In this document: in pieces, positions 1-9,351 of the stretch
Layout of the letters: every line of letters begins with the position of its first letter
How positions within the stretch are numbered: the first letter of the stretch is position 1
Assembly: GCF_022869005.1 (NCBI RefSeq)
Contig: NZ_JALIEA010000017.1
Location: forward strand, 496,001 to 560,000
Direction of reading: 5' to 3'
DNA: 64,000 nt
Source of the DNA: Corynebacterium kalidii
GTDB taxonomy: Bacteria; Actinomycetota; Actinomycetes; Mycobacteriales; Mycobacteriaceae
The notes under the pieces: generated by a model
Database searches by the model: none
What the model was told of the DNA's origin: nothing
What the model saw: only the letters and a program-made list of their open reading frames with translations
Translations under genes and position numbers: made by a program

Positions 1-1
1 G

Positions 2-847
2 GACGCCGAGGTCGTCGCGCTGGCCGACCGGTGCTACCGCGCGCTGGGGCTCTCCGGTTTCCGCCTGGAGCTGTCGACGTTGGGTGACGAGACCTGCCGG
101 CCGCAGTACCGTGCGACGCTCCAGGATTTCCTGTTCTCGCTGCCGCTGGACGAGGAGACCCGCCGCCGGGCGGAGATCAACCCCCTGCGCGTGCTCGACG
201 ACAAGCGTCCCGAGGTCCGTGAGATGATGGCGGACGCCCCTCTGATGCCGGACCACCTGTCCGACTCCGCACGTGAGCACTTCGAGACCGTCACCGGCAC
301 CCTCGACGACATGGGGGTGCAGTACACCCTCAACCCGCGGCTGGTGCGTGGCCTCGACTACTACACGAAGACCTGCTTCGAGTTCGTCCACGACGGGCTC
401 GGCGCCCAGTCCGGTATCGGTGGCGGTGGCCGCTACGACGGCCTGATGGCCCAGCTCGGCGGCCAGGACCTGTCCGGTATCGGGTTCGGGCTCGGTGTCG
501 ACCGTACGGTGCTGGCGCTGGAGGCGGAGGGGATCTCCCCGACCACCGGCCGTCGTGTCGACGTCTACGGTGTGCCGATGGGTGCCGACGCCAAGCGCCG
601 GATGGCGGTGGTCGTGGACCGCCTGCGCCGGGCCGGTGTCAGCGTCGACATGTCCTATGGCGACCGTGGCCTCAAGGGTGCGATGAAGGGCGCGGACCGT
701 GCCGGAGCCCTTCTTGCCCTGGTGCTGGGCGAGAGTGAGCTGGCGAACGGCACCGTGGTGGTGCGTGACCTCGCCACCCGTGAGCAGCACGAGGTCGCCC
801 TGGAGGATGTCGAGCAGGCGGTCGCGAAGGCGCTGGCCCAGGGCTGA
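2..847 (+). CDS. hisS: Histidyl-tRNA synthetase, C-terminal part (5' end outside window)
   Basis: Class II synthetase that charges tRNA-His with histidine in the cytoplasm. The frame is open from the first bases of the window, so the gene begins upstream; 281 C-terminal residues are seen. The histidine-site signature [11 protein letters not shown] is followed by GGGGRYDGL and by class II motif 3 as [10 protein letters not shown]. The last 90 or so residues form the anticodon-binding domain. A weak stem (CGGAG/CTCCG, 857-871) follows the stop and might help end transcription before the separately controlled betT gene. Identification is firm; only the N-terminal catalytic part cannot be checked. 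Confidence 0.96.
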   Translation, partial: DAEVVALADRCYRALGLSGFRLELSTLGDETCRPQYRATLQDFLFSLPLDEETRRRAEINPLRVLDDKRPEVREMMADAPLMPDHLSDSAREHFETVTGTLDDMGVQYTLNPRLVRGLDYYTKTCFEFVHDGLGAQSGIGGGGRYDGLMAQLGGQDLSGIGFGLGVDRTVLALEAEGISPTTGRRVDVYGVPMGADAKRRMAVVVDRLRRAGVSVDMSYGDRGLKGAMKGADRAGALLALVLGESELANGTVVVRDLATREQHEVALEDVEQAVAKALAQG

Positions 848-899
848 TTCGTCAATCGGAGGATTTCTCCGCTCCTGTGCGTTACCCTCGGTTCCGCTC

Positions 900-954
900 C
901 CTGATATTTATATGTGCATCAGGGATACGAAACTGATATTTCAGGAGTGATTTC
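900..954 (+). promoter_or_regulatory. AT-rich betT leader with two inverted repeats, one over the SD
   Basis: The stretch before betT is much richer in A and T than its surroundings. CCTGAT (900-905) and ATCAGG (918-923) form a 6-bp inverted repeat with a 12-nt spacer. The nonamer CTGATATTT occurs at 901 and again at 933, where it continues into CTGATATTTCAG, an inverted repeat (CTGA/TCAG) whose 3' arm overlaps the SD AGGAG (943-947). This looks like an operator region for a choline- or osmolarity-responsive regulator. No betI-type repressor gene lies in the window, so the regulator is unknown. Confidence 0.5.
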
Positions 955-3075
955 ATGGATGAATGTTCTTCCTCCGACGGTGAGGATCCTTCCACACCGG
1001 AGAAACGTTCTGCCGTCAATTGGCCCGTGTTCGCAGTCTCTGCGGGGCTGATGACGGCTTTCGTCATCGCGGCGTCCGTGGCGCCGCAGCAGACCGACAC
1101 CGTGATCAACACGGTGAAGGACTGGGTCGCCACCAACCTGGGCTGGTACTACGTCCTGACCGCCGGCATCGTCGTGGTGTTCGTCCTGGTCATCGCGTTC
1201 CGGCGCGTGGGTGACACCAAGATCGGCCCCGACCACGCACAGCCCCGCTTCGGGTTGTTCACCTGGGGCGCGATGCTCTTCGCCGCGGGCATCGGGGTCG
1301 ACCTGATGTTCTTCGGTGTCTCGGGACCGGCGACGAACTTCCTCACACCGCCGGAGACGGCCGAACTCTCCGACGAGGCGGCGCGCATGGCACCGCTGTG
1401 GACGATGTTCCACTACGGGGTGCCCGGGTGGGCGATGTACGCCCTGATGGGCATGGCCTTCGGTCTCTTCGCCTACCGCTACCACATGCCGCTGAGCATC
1501 CGCTCCGCCCTGGCGCCGGTGTTCGGACGGCGGATCCACGGGGCCGTCGGGCACGGCGTCGACGTCGCCGCCGCCATCGGGACCGCCTTCGGTATCGCCG
1601 TGTCGCTGGGCATCGGGGTGGTGTTCCTCAACTACGGGCTCGCCGAGATCTTCGGTATCCCCACGAGCACCGGCGTGCAGGTCGCCCTCATCGGACTGTC
1701 CGTCCTGATCACCGTGGTCTCCACGGTGTCCGGGGTGGACAAGGGCATCCGCCGGCTGTCCGAGCTCAACGTCTGGCTGGCCCTGGTGCTGATGGTGTGG
1801 ATCGTCGTGATGGGCAAGACCGCCGACCTACTCAACGCCCTGGTGCAGAACATCGGCGACTTCGTCGCCCGGTTCCCCTCGATGCTGATGAACACCTTCG
1901 CCTACAGCGACGGGGCGGCCGACCTGCCCGCGGACCAGTGGCAGTCGGACTGGACGCTGTTCTTCTGGGCGTGGTGGATCGCCTGGGCACCGTTCGTCGG
2001 GCTGTTCCTCGCCCGGATCTCCCGCGGACGCACCCTGCGCCAGTTCATCCTGGGTGTGCTGGTCATCCCGTTCAGCTTCATCGCGGTTTGGATATCCGTC
2101 TTCGGCAACGCTGCGCTGGGCTTCTTCCGCGACGGTGACGAGGAGTTCCTCGAGACCGCGGTGAACACCCCCGAGTCCGGGTTCTTCCTGCTGCTCCAGC
2201 AGTACCCCGGCGCGACGTTCGCCGTCGCACTCGCCGTGGTCACCGGGCTGCTGTTCTACGTCACCTCCGCGGACTCCGGGTCGTTGGTGATGGCCAACAT
2301 CACCTCGACCCCGACGGTGGAGGATTCCGACGGCCCACCGTGGCTGCGGATCGTGTGGGCGGTGCTCACCGGTGCGCTGACACTGGTGATGCTGCTCATC
2401 GGCGGGGTGTACACCCTGCAGGCGGCGACGGTGCTCATCGGGCTGCCGTTCTCGGTGATCATGTACCTGCTGATGTTCAGCATCTGGCGGGTGCTCGGGG
2501 CGGAGGCGCACTGGCTGCGGTCCCGGTCGCTGTCGCTGCCCGGGGCGTTGTCGGACCGTGCCGGGACACCGCAGCCCCGGTTGGCGTGGCGTAACCGGCT
2601 GAAACGCCGGATGAGTTTCCCCACCGAGGCCGAGACTCAGGCGTACGTAGAGACCACCGCCGCCCCGGCGATCAGTGAGGTCGCCGAGGAGCTCCGGGAG
2701 CTCGGTCTCGACGTCACCTGCACCCGCGACAGTCATCCGGAGTACGCGATCGACTTCGTGGACCTGCTGGTGAAGTTCCCGGGGCAGGACGACTTCAAGT
2801 ACCAGGCGTACCCGGTGCCCGGACAGGTGCCGAACTTCGCCGTGAACCTCAATGTCGACGACGACGTCTACTTCACCCTGGAGATCTTCTCCGCCACCGG
2901 TTCCCGCGGGCACAATATCCTCGGGTACACCAAGGAACAGGTCATCGCCGATGTCCTGGACGCCTACGACATGCACGTGGAGTACATGTCCCTGACCGGC
3001 GACCGGGGGACACCGACCGCGGAGGTGCACGGCACGGCGCCGGCACTGTGGACGGTCGGGGACGACGACGAGTGA
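955..3075 (+). CDS. betT: BCCT-family choline/betaine transporter
   Basis: Secondary transporter of the betaine-choline-carnitine family, probably bringing in choline for the two oxidation enzymes encoded next. The 706 residues carry an N-terminal segment of about 25 residues, a core with the expected 12 membrane helices (about 25-510), and a soluble C-terminal domain of about 190 residues. That architecture and length match BetT, whose tail modulates osmotic activation. Family signatures seen include GIGVDLMFFGVSGP and WTLFFWAWWIAWAPF. The ATG at 955 follows SD AGGAG with a 7-nt spacer. BetB starts 28 bp downstream, so the three bet genes probably form an operon. The choline substrate is inferred from context; the family is certain. 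Confidence 0.9.
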   Translation: MDECSSSDGEDPSTPEKRSAVNWPVFAVSAGLMTAFVIAASVAPQQTDTVINTVKDWVATNLGWYYVLTAGIVVVFVLVIAFRRVGDTKIGPDHAQPRFGLFTWGAMLFAAGIGVDLMFFGVSGPATNFLTPPETAELSDEAARMAPLWTMFHYGVPGWAMYALMGMAFGLFAYRYHMPLSIRSALAPVFGRRIHGAVGHGVDVAAAIGTAFGIAVSLGIGVVFLNYGLAEIFGIPTSTGVQVALIGLSVLITVVSTVSGVDKGIRRLSELNVWLALVLMVWIVVMGKTADLLNALVQNIGDFVARFPSMLMNTFAYSDGAADLPADQWQSDWTLFFWAWWIAWAPFVGLFLARISRGRTLRQFILGVLVIPFSFIAVWISVFGNAALGFFRDGDEEFLETAVNTPESGFFLLLQQYPGATFAVALAVVTGLLFYVTSADSGSLVMANITSTPTVEDSDGPPWLRIVWAVLTGALTLVMLLIGGVYTLQAATVLIGLPFSVIMYLLMFSIWRVLGAEAHWLRSRSLSLPGALSDRAGTPQPRLAWRNRLKRRMSFPTEAETQAYVETTAAPAISEVAEELRELGLDVTCTRDSHPEYAIDFVDLLVKFPGQDDFKYQAYPVPGQVPNFAVNLNVDDDVYFTLEIFSATGSRGHNILGYTKEQVIADVLDAYDMHVEYMSLTGDRGTPTAEVHGTAPALWTVGDDDE

Positions 3076-3103
3076 CATCCAGAACAACAGGAAGGGAACA
3101 CCC

Positions 3104-4585
3104 ATGACCAACGGACCACAGACCCTCTACATCGACGGTCACTGGATCGGTGCAGTAGACGGCGGGACCCGCACCGTCATCTGCCCGGCCGACGGTACCG
3201 TCATCGCGGAGGTCTCCGAGGCGACCTCCGCGGACACCGACAAGGCGATCGCGGCGGCCCGGCGCGCCTTCGACGCCGGCGAATGGTCGGCGACGTCGGC
3301 CGCCTACCGCGGCGACCTGCTGCTCAAGGTCGCCGACGCCATGGTGGAGCGCAAGGACGAGTTCGCCCGCGCCGAAGCCCTCGACACCGGTAAGCGCCTG
3401 GTCGAGGCGGAAGGCGACATGGACGACATCATCAACTGCTTCCGCTTCTTCGGCAAGATCGCCGACCAGCACCCCGGCCGGCTCGTCGATGCCGGGGACC
3501 CCTCGGTGATCTCCCGGATCGTCTACGAGCCGGTGGGCGTCTGCGGGATGATCACCCCGTGGAACTTCCCCCTGCTGCAGGCCAGCTGGAAGATCGCCCC
3601 GGCGCTCGCCGCCGGCAACACCTTCGTCCTCAAGCCGGCGGAGCTGACCCCGCACACCGCGATCCTGATCATCGACGTGCTCGACAAGCTCGGCCTGCCC
3701 GCCGGCGTGGCCAACCTGGTGCTGGGCGCTGGAGCCGAGGCGGGGGCGCCGTTGTCCTCCCACCCGGACGTCGACATGGTCTCGTTCACCGGCGGGCTGG
3801 TCACCGGCCGTCGCATCGCTGCCGCAGCAGCTCCGACGGTCAAGAAGGTCGCGCTGGAACTCGGCGGCAAGAACCCGAACGTGGTCTTCGCCGACGCGGA
3901 CTTCGACGCCGCCGTGGACAACGCCCTGAACGCCGGTTTCCTCGACTCCGGACTGGTCTGCTCGGCGGGCACCCGGCTGATCGTGGAGGAGGGCATCAAG
4001 GAGCGGTTCGTCGACGAGCTGGTCCGCCGGGCCGAGGGCGTCGTCATGGGAGGCCCCTTTGACGAGGCCGCGGAGACCGGCCCGCTGATCTCCGCCGAGC
4101 ACCGCGACAAGGTCACCGACTACGTCCGGCGTGGCGTCGACGCCGGAGCCACCCTGCGGTGCGGCGGCCACTGGGGCGGCCCTGACCTGGAGAACGGCTG
4201 CTTCTACGCCCCCACCGTGCTGGACGACTGCACCTCCGACAACCCCGCGGTGATCGAGGAGGGCTTCGGCCCCGTCATCACCGTGGAGACCTTCAGGACC
4301 GAGGCCGAGGCCGTCGCCACCGCCAACGACACCGAGTACGGGCTCGCCGGTGCGGTGTGGACCACCGACCGGGGCGTCGCCAACCGCGTCTCCCGTGCGC
4401 TGCGCCACGGGACGGTGTGGATCAACGACTACCACCCCTACGTCCCTCAGGCGGAGTGGGGTGGTTTCAAGGCGTCCGGTACCGGGCGCGAACTCGGCCT
4501 CGCCGGCCTGGAGGAGTACCGCGAGGCCAAGCACATCTACGAGAACACCGAGCCGGCGGCCACCGGCTGGTTCCCCCGGAAGTAG
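3104..4585 (+). CDS. betB: Betaine aldehyde dehydrogenase
   Basis: NAD(P)-dependent aldehyde dehydrogenase that converts betaine aldehyde to the osmoprotectant glycine betaine. The 493-residue length is normal for the family. The catalytic glutamate is Glu252 in LELGGK and the nucleophile is Cys286 in GLVCSAGTR; the Rossmann-side motif PWNFPLLQA is also present. A good SD (AGGAAGGG) precedes the ATG. It lies between the choline transporter and choline dehydrogenase genes, which is what narrows an otherwise broad family to BetB. Usual ALDH residues are intact. Confidence 0.92.
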   Translation: MTNGPQTLYIDGHWIGAVDGGTRTVICPADGTVIAEVSEATSADTDKAIAAARRAFDAGEWSATSAAYRGDLLLKVADAMVERKDEFARAEALDTGKRLVEAEGDMDDIINCFRFFGKIADQHPGRLVDAGDPSVISRIVYEPVGVCGMITPWNFPLLQASWKIAPALAAGNTFVLKPAELTPHTAILIIDVLDKLGLPAGVANLVLGAGAEAGAPLSSHPDVDMVSFTGGLVTGRRIAAAAAPTVKKVALELGGKNPNVVFADADFDAAVDNALNAGFLDSGLVCSAGTRLIVEEGIKERFVDELVRRAEGVVMGGPFDEAAETGPLISAEHRDKVTDYVRRGVDAGATLRCGGHWGGPDLENGCFYAPTVLDDCTSDNPAVIEEGFGPVITVETFRTEAEAVATANDTEYGLAGAVWTTDRGVANRVSRALRHGTVWINDYHPYVPQAEWGGFKASGTGRELGLAGLEEYREAKHIYENTEPAATGWFPRK

Positions 4586-4593
4586 ACCCCAGA

Positions 4594-4625
4594 CACGACG
4601 TCACGACGTCACCACGTCACGAAGA
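4594..4625 (+). repeat. Degenerate 8-bp tandem repeat between betB and betA
   Basis: Four consecutive 8-bp units run CACGACGT, CACGACGT, CACCACGT, CACGAAGA. The first two are identical and the others diverge. The array ends just before the betA SD-like run AGGAAGGA. Confidence 0.75.
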
Positions 4626-4645
4626 CAGGAAGGACAACAACCCCT

Positions 4646-6220
4646 ATGCGAGACAACTACGACTACATCGTCGTCGGAGCAGGGTCCTCGGGAGCCGTCG
4701 TCGCCTCCCGCCTCAGCGAAGACCCCACCGTTACCGTCGCACTGGTGGAGGCAGGCCCCACCGACGTCGACAAGCCCGAGGTCCTCAACCTCGCGGAATG
4801 GCCCGGGCTGCTCGAATCCGGTTACGACTGGGACTACCCGATCGAACCCCAGGACAACGGCAACTCCCACATGCGCCACGCCCGGGCCAAGGTGCTCGGC
4901 GGGTGCTCCTCCCACAACTCCTGCATCGCGTTCCACACCCCGGCGCAGGACCTCGACCACTGGGTCGCCCTCGGTGCGGAAGGCTGGGATTCCGAGACCG
5001 TACTGCCCCTGATCAAGCGGCTCGAGAACAACGACCGCGACGGGGAGCACCACGGGCACGACGGTCCCGTCCGGCTGCGCTCGGTGCCGCCGCGCGACCC
5101 GGTCGGCTCGGCGGTCATCCAGGCATGTGAACAGCAGGGGCTGCCCAATACGCCGTTCAACGAAGGCGTCACGGTCAACCACGGTGCCGACTGGTTCCAG
5201 ATCAACTCCACCGACGAGAACATCCGTTCCTCGTCGTCGGTGTCCTACCTGCACCCGGTGATGGACAGGGAGAACCTCGACATCCTCACCGACCGTCAGG
5301 TCTCACGGGTCGTCTTCTCCACCGGCGACGACGGCGTCCCGCAGGCCACCGGCATCGAGTACCTCGACAACCCCTTCGGGCGCCTGAAGACCCTCACCGC
5401 CGACCGCGAGGTCATCGTCTCGGCGGGGGCGATCGACAGCCCCAAGCTGCTGATGCTCTCCGGGATCGGGCCGGCGGAGCATCTCGCCGAGGTCGGTGTG
5501 GAGACCGTCGTCGACGCTCCCGGCGTCGGTGAGCACCTCCAGGACCACCCGGAGGCGGTGATCTCCTGGGAGTCGAAGGTCCCGATGACCCGCGACTCGA
5601 CCCAGTGGTGGGAGATCGGCATCTTCGACATGGTCGACGAGGGTGGTGCGGACGGTCTGGGTCTGCCGGACCTGATGATGCACTACGGGTCGATGCCCTT
5701 CGACATGCACACCCGTCGGCAGGGGTACCCCACCGCCGACGAGGCGTTCTGCCTGACCCCGAACATCACCCACGCCAAGGGCCGCGGGACGGTCCGGTTG
5801 CGGTCCTGCGACTTCCGGGACAAGCCGAAGGTGGATCCGCGGTACTTCACCGACGAGGACGGCTACGACATGCGCATCGCGGTGGCGGGTATCAAGCTCG
5901 CCCGCGAGATCGTCGCGCAGCCGGCGATGCAGGAGTACGCCGGACGTGAGCTGTTCCCCGGCGCCGACGTCCGCTCGGACGAGGAGATCGCCGACTACGT
6001 GTCGCGGACGCACAATACCGTGTACCACCCCGCGGGCACCGTGCGCATGGGTGCGGTGGACGACCCGATGTCGCCGCTGGACCCGCAGCTCCGGGTCAAG
6101 GGTGTCTCCGGCCTGCGGGTGGTCGACGCCTCGGTCATGCCGCAGCTGGTGGCGGTCAACCCCAACATCACGTGCATGCTCCTGGGTGAGCGTGCCGCGG
6201 ACCTGATCCGGCAGGCCTGA
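4646..6220 (+). CDS. betA: Choline dehydrogenase (GMC oxidoreductase)
   Basis: FAD-dependent GMC-family oxidoreductase, 524 residues, expected to oxidise choline to betaine aldehyde at the membrane face. The N-terminal dinucleotide-binding motif reads VVGAGSSGAVVASRLSE, and a GMC signature region with LGGCSSHNS follows near residue 90. The active-site histidine region near the C-terminus reads NTVYHPAGTVRMG, then VNPNITCMLLGERAADLI. SD-like AGGAAGGA is about 12 nt from the ATG, a rather long spacing. The gene ends 15 bp from the convergent zinc peptidase gene with no room for a classic terminator. Another GMC alcohol oxidase is possible by sequence alone, but the operon argues for BetA. Confidence 0.91.
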   Translation: MRDNYDYIVVGAGSSGAVVASRLSEDPTVTVALVEAGPTDVDKPEVLNLAEWPGLLESGYDWDYPIEPQDNGNSHMRHARAKVLGGCSSHNSCIAFHTPAQDLDHWVALGAEGWDSETVLPLIKRLENNDRDGEHHGHDGPVRLRSVPPRDPVGSAVIQACEQQGLPNTPFNEGVTVNHGADWFQINSTDENIRSSSSVSYLHPVMDRENLDILTDRQVSRVVFSTGDDGVPQATGIEYLDNPFGRLKTLTADREVIVSAGAIDSPKLLMLSGIGPAEHLAEVGVETVVDAPGVGEHLQDHPEAVISWESKVPMTRDSTQWWEIGIFDMVDEGGADGLGLPDLMMHYGSMPFDMHTRRQGYPTADEAFCLTPNITHAKGRGTVRLRSCDFRDKPKVDPRYFTDEDGYDMRIAVAGIKLAREIVAQPAMQEYAGRELFPGADVRSDEEIADYVSRTHNTVYHPAGTVRMGAVDDPMSPLDPQLRVKGVSGLRVVDASVMPQLVAVNPNITCMLLGERAADLIRQA

Positions 6221-6235
6221 GCGGGGGCTACGCGG

Positions 6236-7195
6236 TCAGCGGAAGTCCTGCCGGCAGGACTCCATCGTCCCGGCGCCGTAGCCGGTGCTGAACCAGTGCT
6301 GGCGCTGCTCGGACGAGCCGTGGGTCCAGGCGTCCGGGTTGACCTGGCCGCCGCCGGCGCGTTGGATCGCGTCGTCGCCGATGGCCTGGGTCGAGGTGAT
6401 CGCCTGCTGCACCTGCTCGGGGGTCACCGGGTCAAGGACTGCGTCCTGACCCTTGTCCGCGTGGGCGGCCCACACCCCGGCGTAGCAGTCCGCCTGCAGT
6501 TCCATTTTCACCGCGTTGGAGTCCGGGCCAGGGTCGTTGTAGTCGGAGCGTCCGAGGTTGCCCTCCAAGTGCTGGATGTGGTGGCCGAACTCGTGGGCCA
6601 CGACGTACATCTGGGCGAACGGGCCGGCTGAGCCGCCCATGTCCGCCAGCTGGGCGAAGAAGTCGTCGCCGATGTACACCGTGGTGTCGCCGGGGCAGTA
6701 GAACGGTCCGGTCTGGGCGGTCGAGGCGGTACCGCACCCGGTGTTGACCCGGCCGTCGCCGATGACCAACCCGGGTTCGGTGTAGCGGATGCCGGCCTGG
6801 TCGGGCAGCAGCGACGACCAGACACCGTCGAGGGAGATCGCGGTGCCTTCGATCCGGCAGTCGTCGTAGGTGTTGGCGGCCTCCACGCTGGTGCAGTGCT
6901 CCAGGGTGCCGCCTGGTCGCGGGCCGTTGGCCTGTGCCCGGTCCGGCGGGGTGTCGCCGTCGAACATGCCGGTCCCGCCGTTGGCGAAGAACAGCACGGC
7001 GGCGACCACGAGGATCCCGGGGATGCCGAACCGGCGCCCGACGGTGCTCATCAGCAGCATGCCAAGGATCCCGCCGCCCCGGTTGCCGCCGCTTCCGCGA
7101 CCGCCCCCACCGAAGCCGAATCCTCCGCCGCCGCCGGAACTCCCGCCGGACCGGGCCCGTCCACCCATCCCGGACAGGTTGTTGTTGAAGGTCAT
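6236..7195 (-). CDS. Membrane-anchored neutral zinc metallopeptidase (YpfJ family)
   Basis: Protein of 319 residues of the putative neutral zinc metallopeptidase family (Pfam Zn_peptidase). The start is taken at the ATG giving MTFNNNLSGMGG because the upstream extension of the frame is arginine/proline-rich shadow sequence. It has a glycine-rich N-terminal stretch (about residues 12-45), one membrane segment (about 50-70, FGIPGILVVAAVLFFANGG) and an extracytoplasmic domain with the zinc-binding HEFGHH (His201, Glu202, His205). Several cysteines (EHCTS, YDDCRIEG, TGCGT, YCPG, ADCYAG) suggest disulfides outside the membrane. It lies 26 bp after the phosphoesterase gene on the same strand and is probably cotranscribed. 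Substrate unknown. Confidence 0.88.
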   Translation of the reverse strand: MTFNNNLSGMGGRARSGGSSGGGGGFGFGGGGRGSGGNRGGGILGMLLMSTVGRRFGIPGILVVAAVLFFANGGTGMFDGDTPPDRAQANGPRPGGTLEHCTSVEAANTYDDCRIEGTAISLDGVWSSLLPDQAGIRYTEPGLVIGDGRVNTGCGTASTAQTGPFYCPGDTTVYIGDDFFAQLADMGGSAGPFAQMYVVAHEFGHHIQHLEGNLGRSDYNDPGPDSNAVKMELQADCYAGVWAAHADKGQDAVLDPVTPEQVQQAITSTQAIGDDAIQRAGGGQVNPDAWTHGSSEQRQHWFSTGYGAGTMESCRQDFR

Positions 7196-7221
7196 GGGTG
7201 GAAGTCTAGCCGCTGGCCCCG

Positions 7222-9078
7222 CTAGCCGGTCACCGTGAACTCCACGGTCTCGGTGAACTCCCGGCCGTGGCGGTCGGTCCCGGTGACCTCGGCGGTGTGC
7301 GGGCCGACCTCCAGGTCCGACGGCAGGGCCAGGCGCCAGACGTGCGGGCTTGCCTGGGCGACGTTCCCGGTGGACCGGAGGTTGTGGGTGGCGGAGACGG
7401 TCTCGGTGTACTCCCACCCTTTGTTCAGCGCTTCGCCCTGGGCGGGTTGGGTCAGCTTGGCCTCGAGCTCTTCGCCGTCGTCGATGCGTACGGAGACGGT
7501 CGCGTCGGTGGACCCGTTGAAGAAACTGGTGGTCAGGTAGCTGTCACCGCCGGCCAGGTCCGCGACGGGGACGTCCAGCGGGTCGATCGCGGCGGGCGCC
7601 TCGCCTGCCTTGTCGGCGTCCTGCCCCCGTCGGGCGTCGGCGGCCCAGGTCCGCCAGGTCGGCGAGTTGATCCCGGTGAGGAACTGGTGGGTGGGTTCCT
7701 CGTTGCGGACCGTGTAGTACTCGCGCAGGTCGGTCCCGGTGAACTGCAGCGTGAGCACGCCGGGCTCCGCGGCGTCCTGGGTGTAGGCGTGCGGCAGGCC
7801 GTTCGCGTTGAGTTCCCCGGAGTACCAGTCGCCGGAGACGGCCCCGGCGACGAACTGGTCGTGGGGAAGCTGCTGGACCGGGCTCTGGTCGTGGTCGGCC
7901 CATTCGGCACGGCGTTCACCGGCCAGGAGCGACTCCCTGGTGTGGGTGTGGCCGCCGACGGTCACCGCGTCCGGACGGTCGGCGAGGATCTCGTAGAGTT
8001 CGGCGGCGTTGTCGGTGACGACCTCGGTGTAGTTGACGATGGGCGCGTGGGCGGCGACGACGACCCGGGTGTCGTCGTCGACGGTGGCGAGGTCGTTGCG
8101 CAGCCAGGTGAGCTGTTCTGCGGAGATCTTCTCGTCGTAGCCGCCGTTACCGGTGCCGTCGTCGCCGTGGTACACGATGTTGTCCAGGGCGACGACGTGG
8201 ACGTCGCCGACGTCGTAGGAGTAGTAGGGGGCGCCGAAGTCGCGGCGGTAGGTGTCGGTGGAGTTGGTGTCGTCGGCGGCGTCGTAGTCGATGTCGTGGT
8301 TGCCCGGCAACGCCCGGACCGGCCCGTTGGCGTCGGCGTAGAGCTGTTTCATGTCCTGGTTCAGACTGAGGTCGTCGCCGACGTTGTCGCCGAGCAGGAG
8401 GACACCGCAGCCGGCGTAGTCGTCGCGTGCGGCCAGGTCGGCGGGCACGCCGCGTGCGGCGTAGCCGAGTTCCGTCCTGTCGTAGGTCTGGGTGTCTGCG
8501 GCGATGGCGCAGGACTGGTCGGGTCGACCGGTGGTCTCGGAGGCGACGAGGGGGAAGTTCACGGCGGTGGGGACGGGGCCGGTCGGTTCGAGGCCGCCGT
8601 ACGTCAGGTCGGGGGATCCCTCGGGGTAGTGCTCGTAGCTGAACTGGGCGAAGTTCGACGCGTCGACGGGGACCTGCCATCCTGCGGGCTGGGTGACGAA
8701 GACCGACATGTTGTCTCTGGCGGGGAGGCTGTAGCGGCCGTCGGCGTCGGTGGTGACCACGTCGACTCCGTTGGAGACCCGGACCCCGGCGACCCCGGGT
8801 TCGGTGGTGCCGAGGCTGGAGTCGCGGTCGGTGTCGTCGAAGACCTGCCCGGTGATCACCTCCTGGTCCTCGGCGGCGCCGTCGACGACCTCGACGCTTC
8901 CTTCGTAGCGTTCGGGCGCCGCGGCACCGGAGCTCCCGGGGATCTCCGGGACCCCCGAACTCCCCGAACTTCCGGGGACCGCGGTCGCCGGCGCCGCAGT
9001 CAGGACGGTGATCAGGGACAACGAGGAGAGGACGGAGAGGGCCGAGAGGATCGGGGTGGGACGTGGGCGTCGTGGCAT
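7222..9078 (-). CDS. Secreted calcineurin-like metallophosphoesterase
   Basis: Exported phosphoesterase of 618 residues. A signal peptide is clear: basic start MPRRPRPT, hydrophobic core, and an AxA-type end near residue 33. An SdrD-B/CNA-B-like domain follows (about 75-130, GQVFDDTDRD through TTDADGRYSLPA), as in the MetallophosN-Metallophos-MetallophosC architecture. Metal-binding motifs are ADTQT, LLLGDNVGDD, GNHD (259-262), AHAPI and GGHTHT. The C-terminal 200 residues form a beta-rich domain ending EFTETVEFTVTG. SD AGGGAG lies 8 nt before the ATG. It heads a two-gene minus-strand unit with the zinc peptidase. The natural phosphate ester is unknown. Confidence 0.9.
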   Translation of the reverse strand: MPRRPRPTPILSALSVLSSLSLITVLTAAPATAVPGSSGSSGVPEIPGSSGAAAPERYEGSVEVVDGAAEDQEVITGQVFDDTDRDSSLGTTEPGVAGVRVSNGVDVVTTDADGRYSLPARDNMSVFVTQPAGWQVPVDASNFAQFSYEHYPEGSPDLTYGGLEPTGPVPTAVNFPLVASETTGRPDQSCAIAADTQTYDRTELGYAARGVPADLAARDDYAGCGVLLLGDNVGDDLSLNQDMKQLYADANGPVRALPGNHDIDYDAADDTNSTDTYRRDFGAPYYSYDVGDVHVVALDNIVYHGDDGTGNGGYDEKISAEQLTWLRNDLATVDDDTRVVVAAHAPIVNYTEVVTDNAAELYEILADRPDAVTVGGHTHTRESLLAGERRAEWADHDQSPVQQLPHDQFVAGAVSGDWYSGELNANGLPHAYTQDAAEPGVLTLQFTGTDLREYYTVRNEEPTHQFLTGINSPTWRTWAADARRGQDADKAGEAPAAIDPLDVPVADLAGGDSYLTTSFFNGSTDATVSVRIDDGEELEAKLTQPAQGEALNKGWEYTETVSATHNLRSTGNVAQASPHVWRLALPSDLEVGPHTAEVTGTDRHGREFTETVEFTVTG

Positions 9079-9315
9079 GGTGGATGCTCCCTGGGGACGG
9101 TTCGTGAGGGGTGTCGTCGTGCACCCGGGAGCCTAGGAGGCCGGGGTATGGCCGCGGTGGAGTCGCGGTGTCGTCGGGGTGTAGACCCGGTGAGCTCTTC
9201 GTGAACCGGTGCCGGGGACTGCCGGGGCCCGCCGTAGCCTGCGGAATCGATGTGACTGGAGTGACTAGAGGGGTTGAAGTGACAGCAGGTAACTGCGCTG
9301 ACCGTTCCGAGCGTC

Positions 9316-9321
9316 TATACT
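9316..9321 (+). promoter_or_regulatory. -10 box TATACT for the 43-residue ORF
   Basis: TATACT is close to the actinobacterial sigma-A consensus. It is about 75 bp upstream of the ATG, so a leader of roughly 65-70 nt is predicted. I see no good -35 at 16-19 bp. Confidence 0.6.
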
Positions 9322-9332
9322 TCACATCAGAA

Positions 9333-9351
9333 CTGCCGTGTCTGACGGCAG
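9333..9351 (+). other. Leader hairpin (7-bp perfect stem)
   Basis: CTGCCGT (9333-9339) and ACGGCAG (9345-9351) form a perfect stem with loop GTCTG, inside the predicted leader of the 43-residue ORF. It is directly followed by a 15-bp palindrome. Confidence 0.6.

Noticed and set aside
7267..9204. 645-codon plus-strand frame antisense to the phosphoesterase
   Set aside because: Very rich in Gly and Val with no domain; the minus-strand reading has a signal peptide and all metal motifs.
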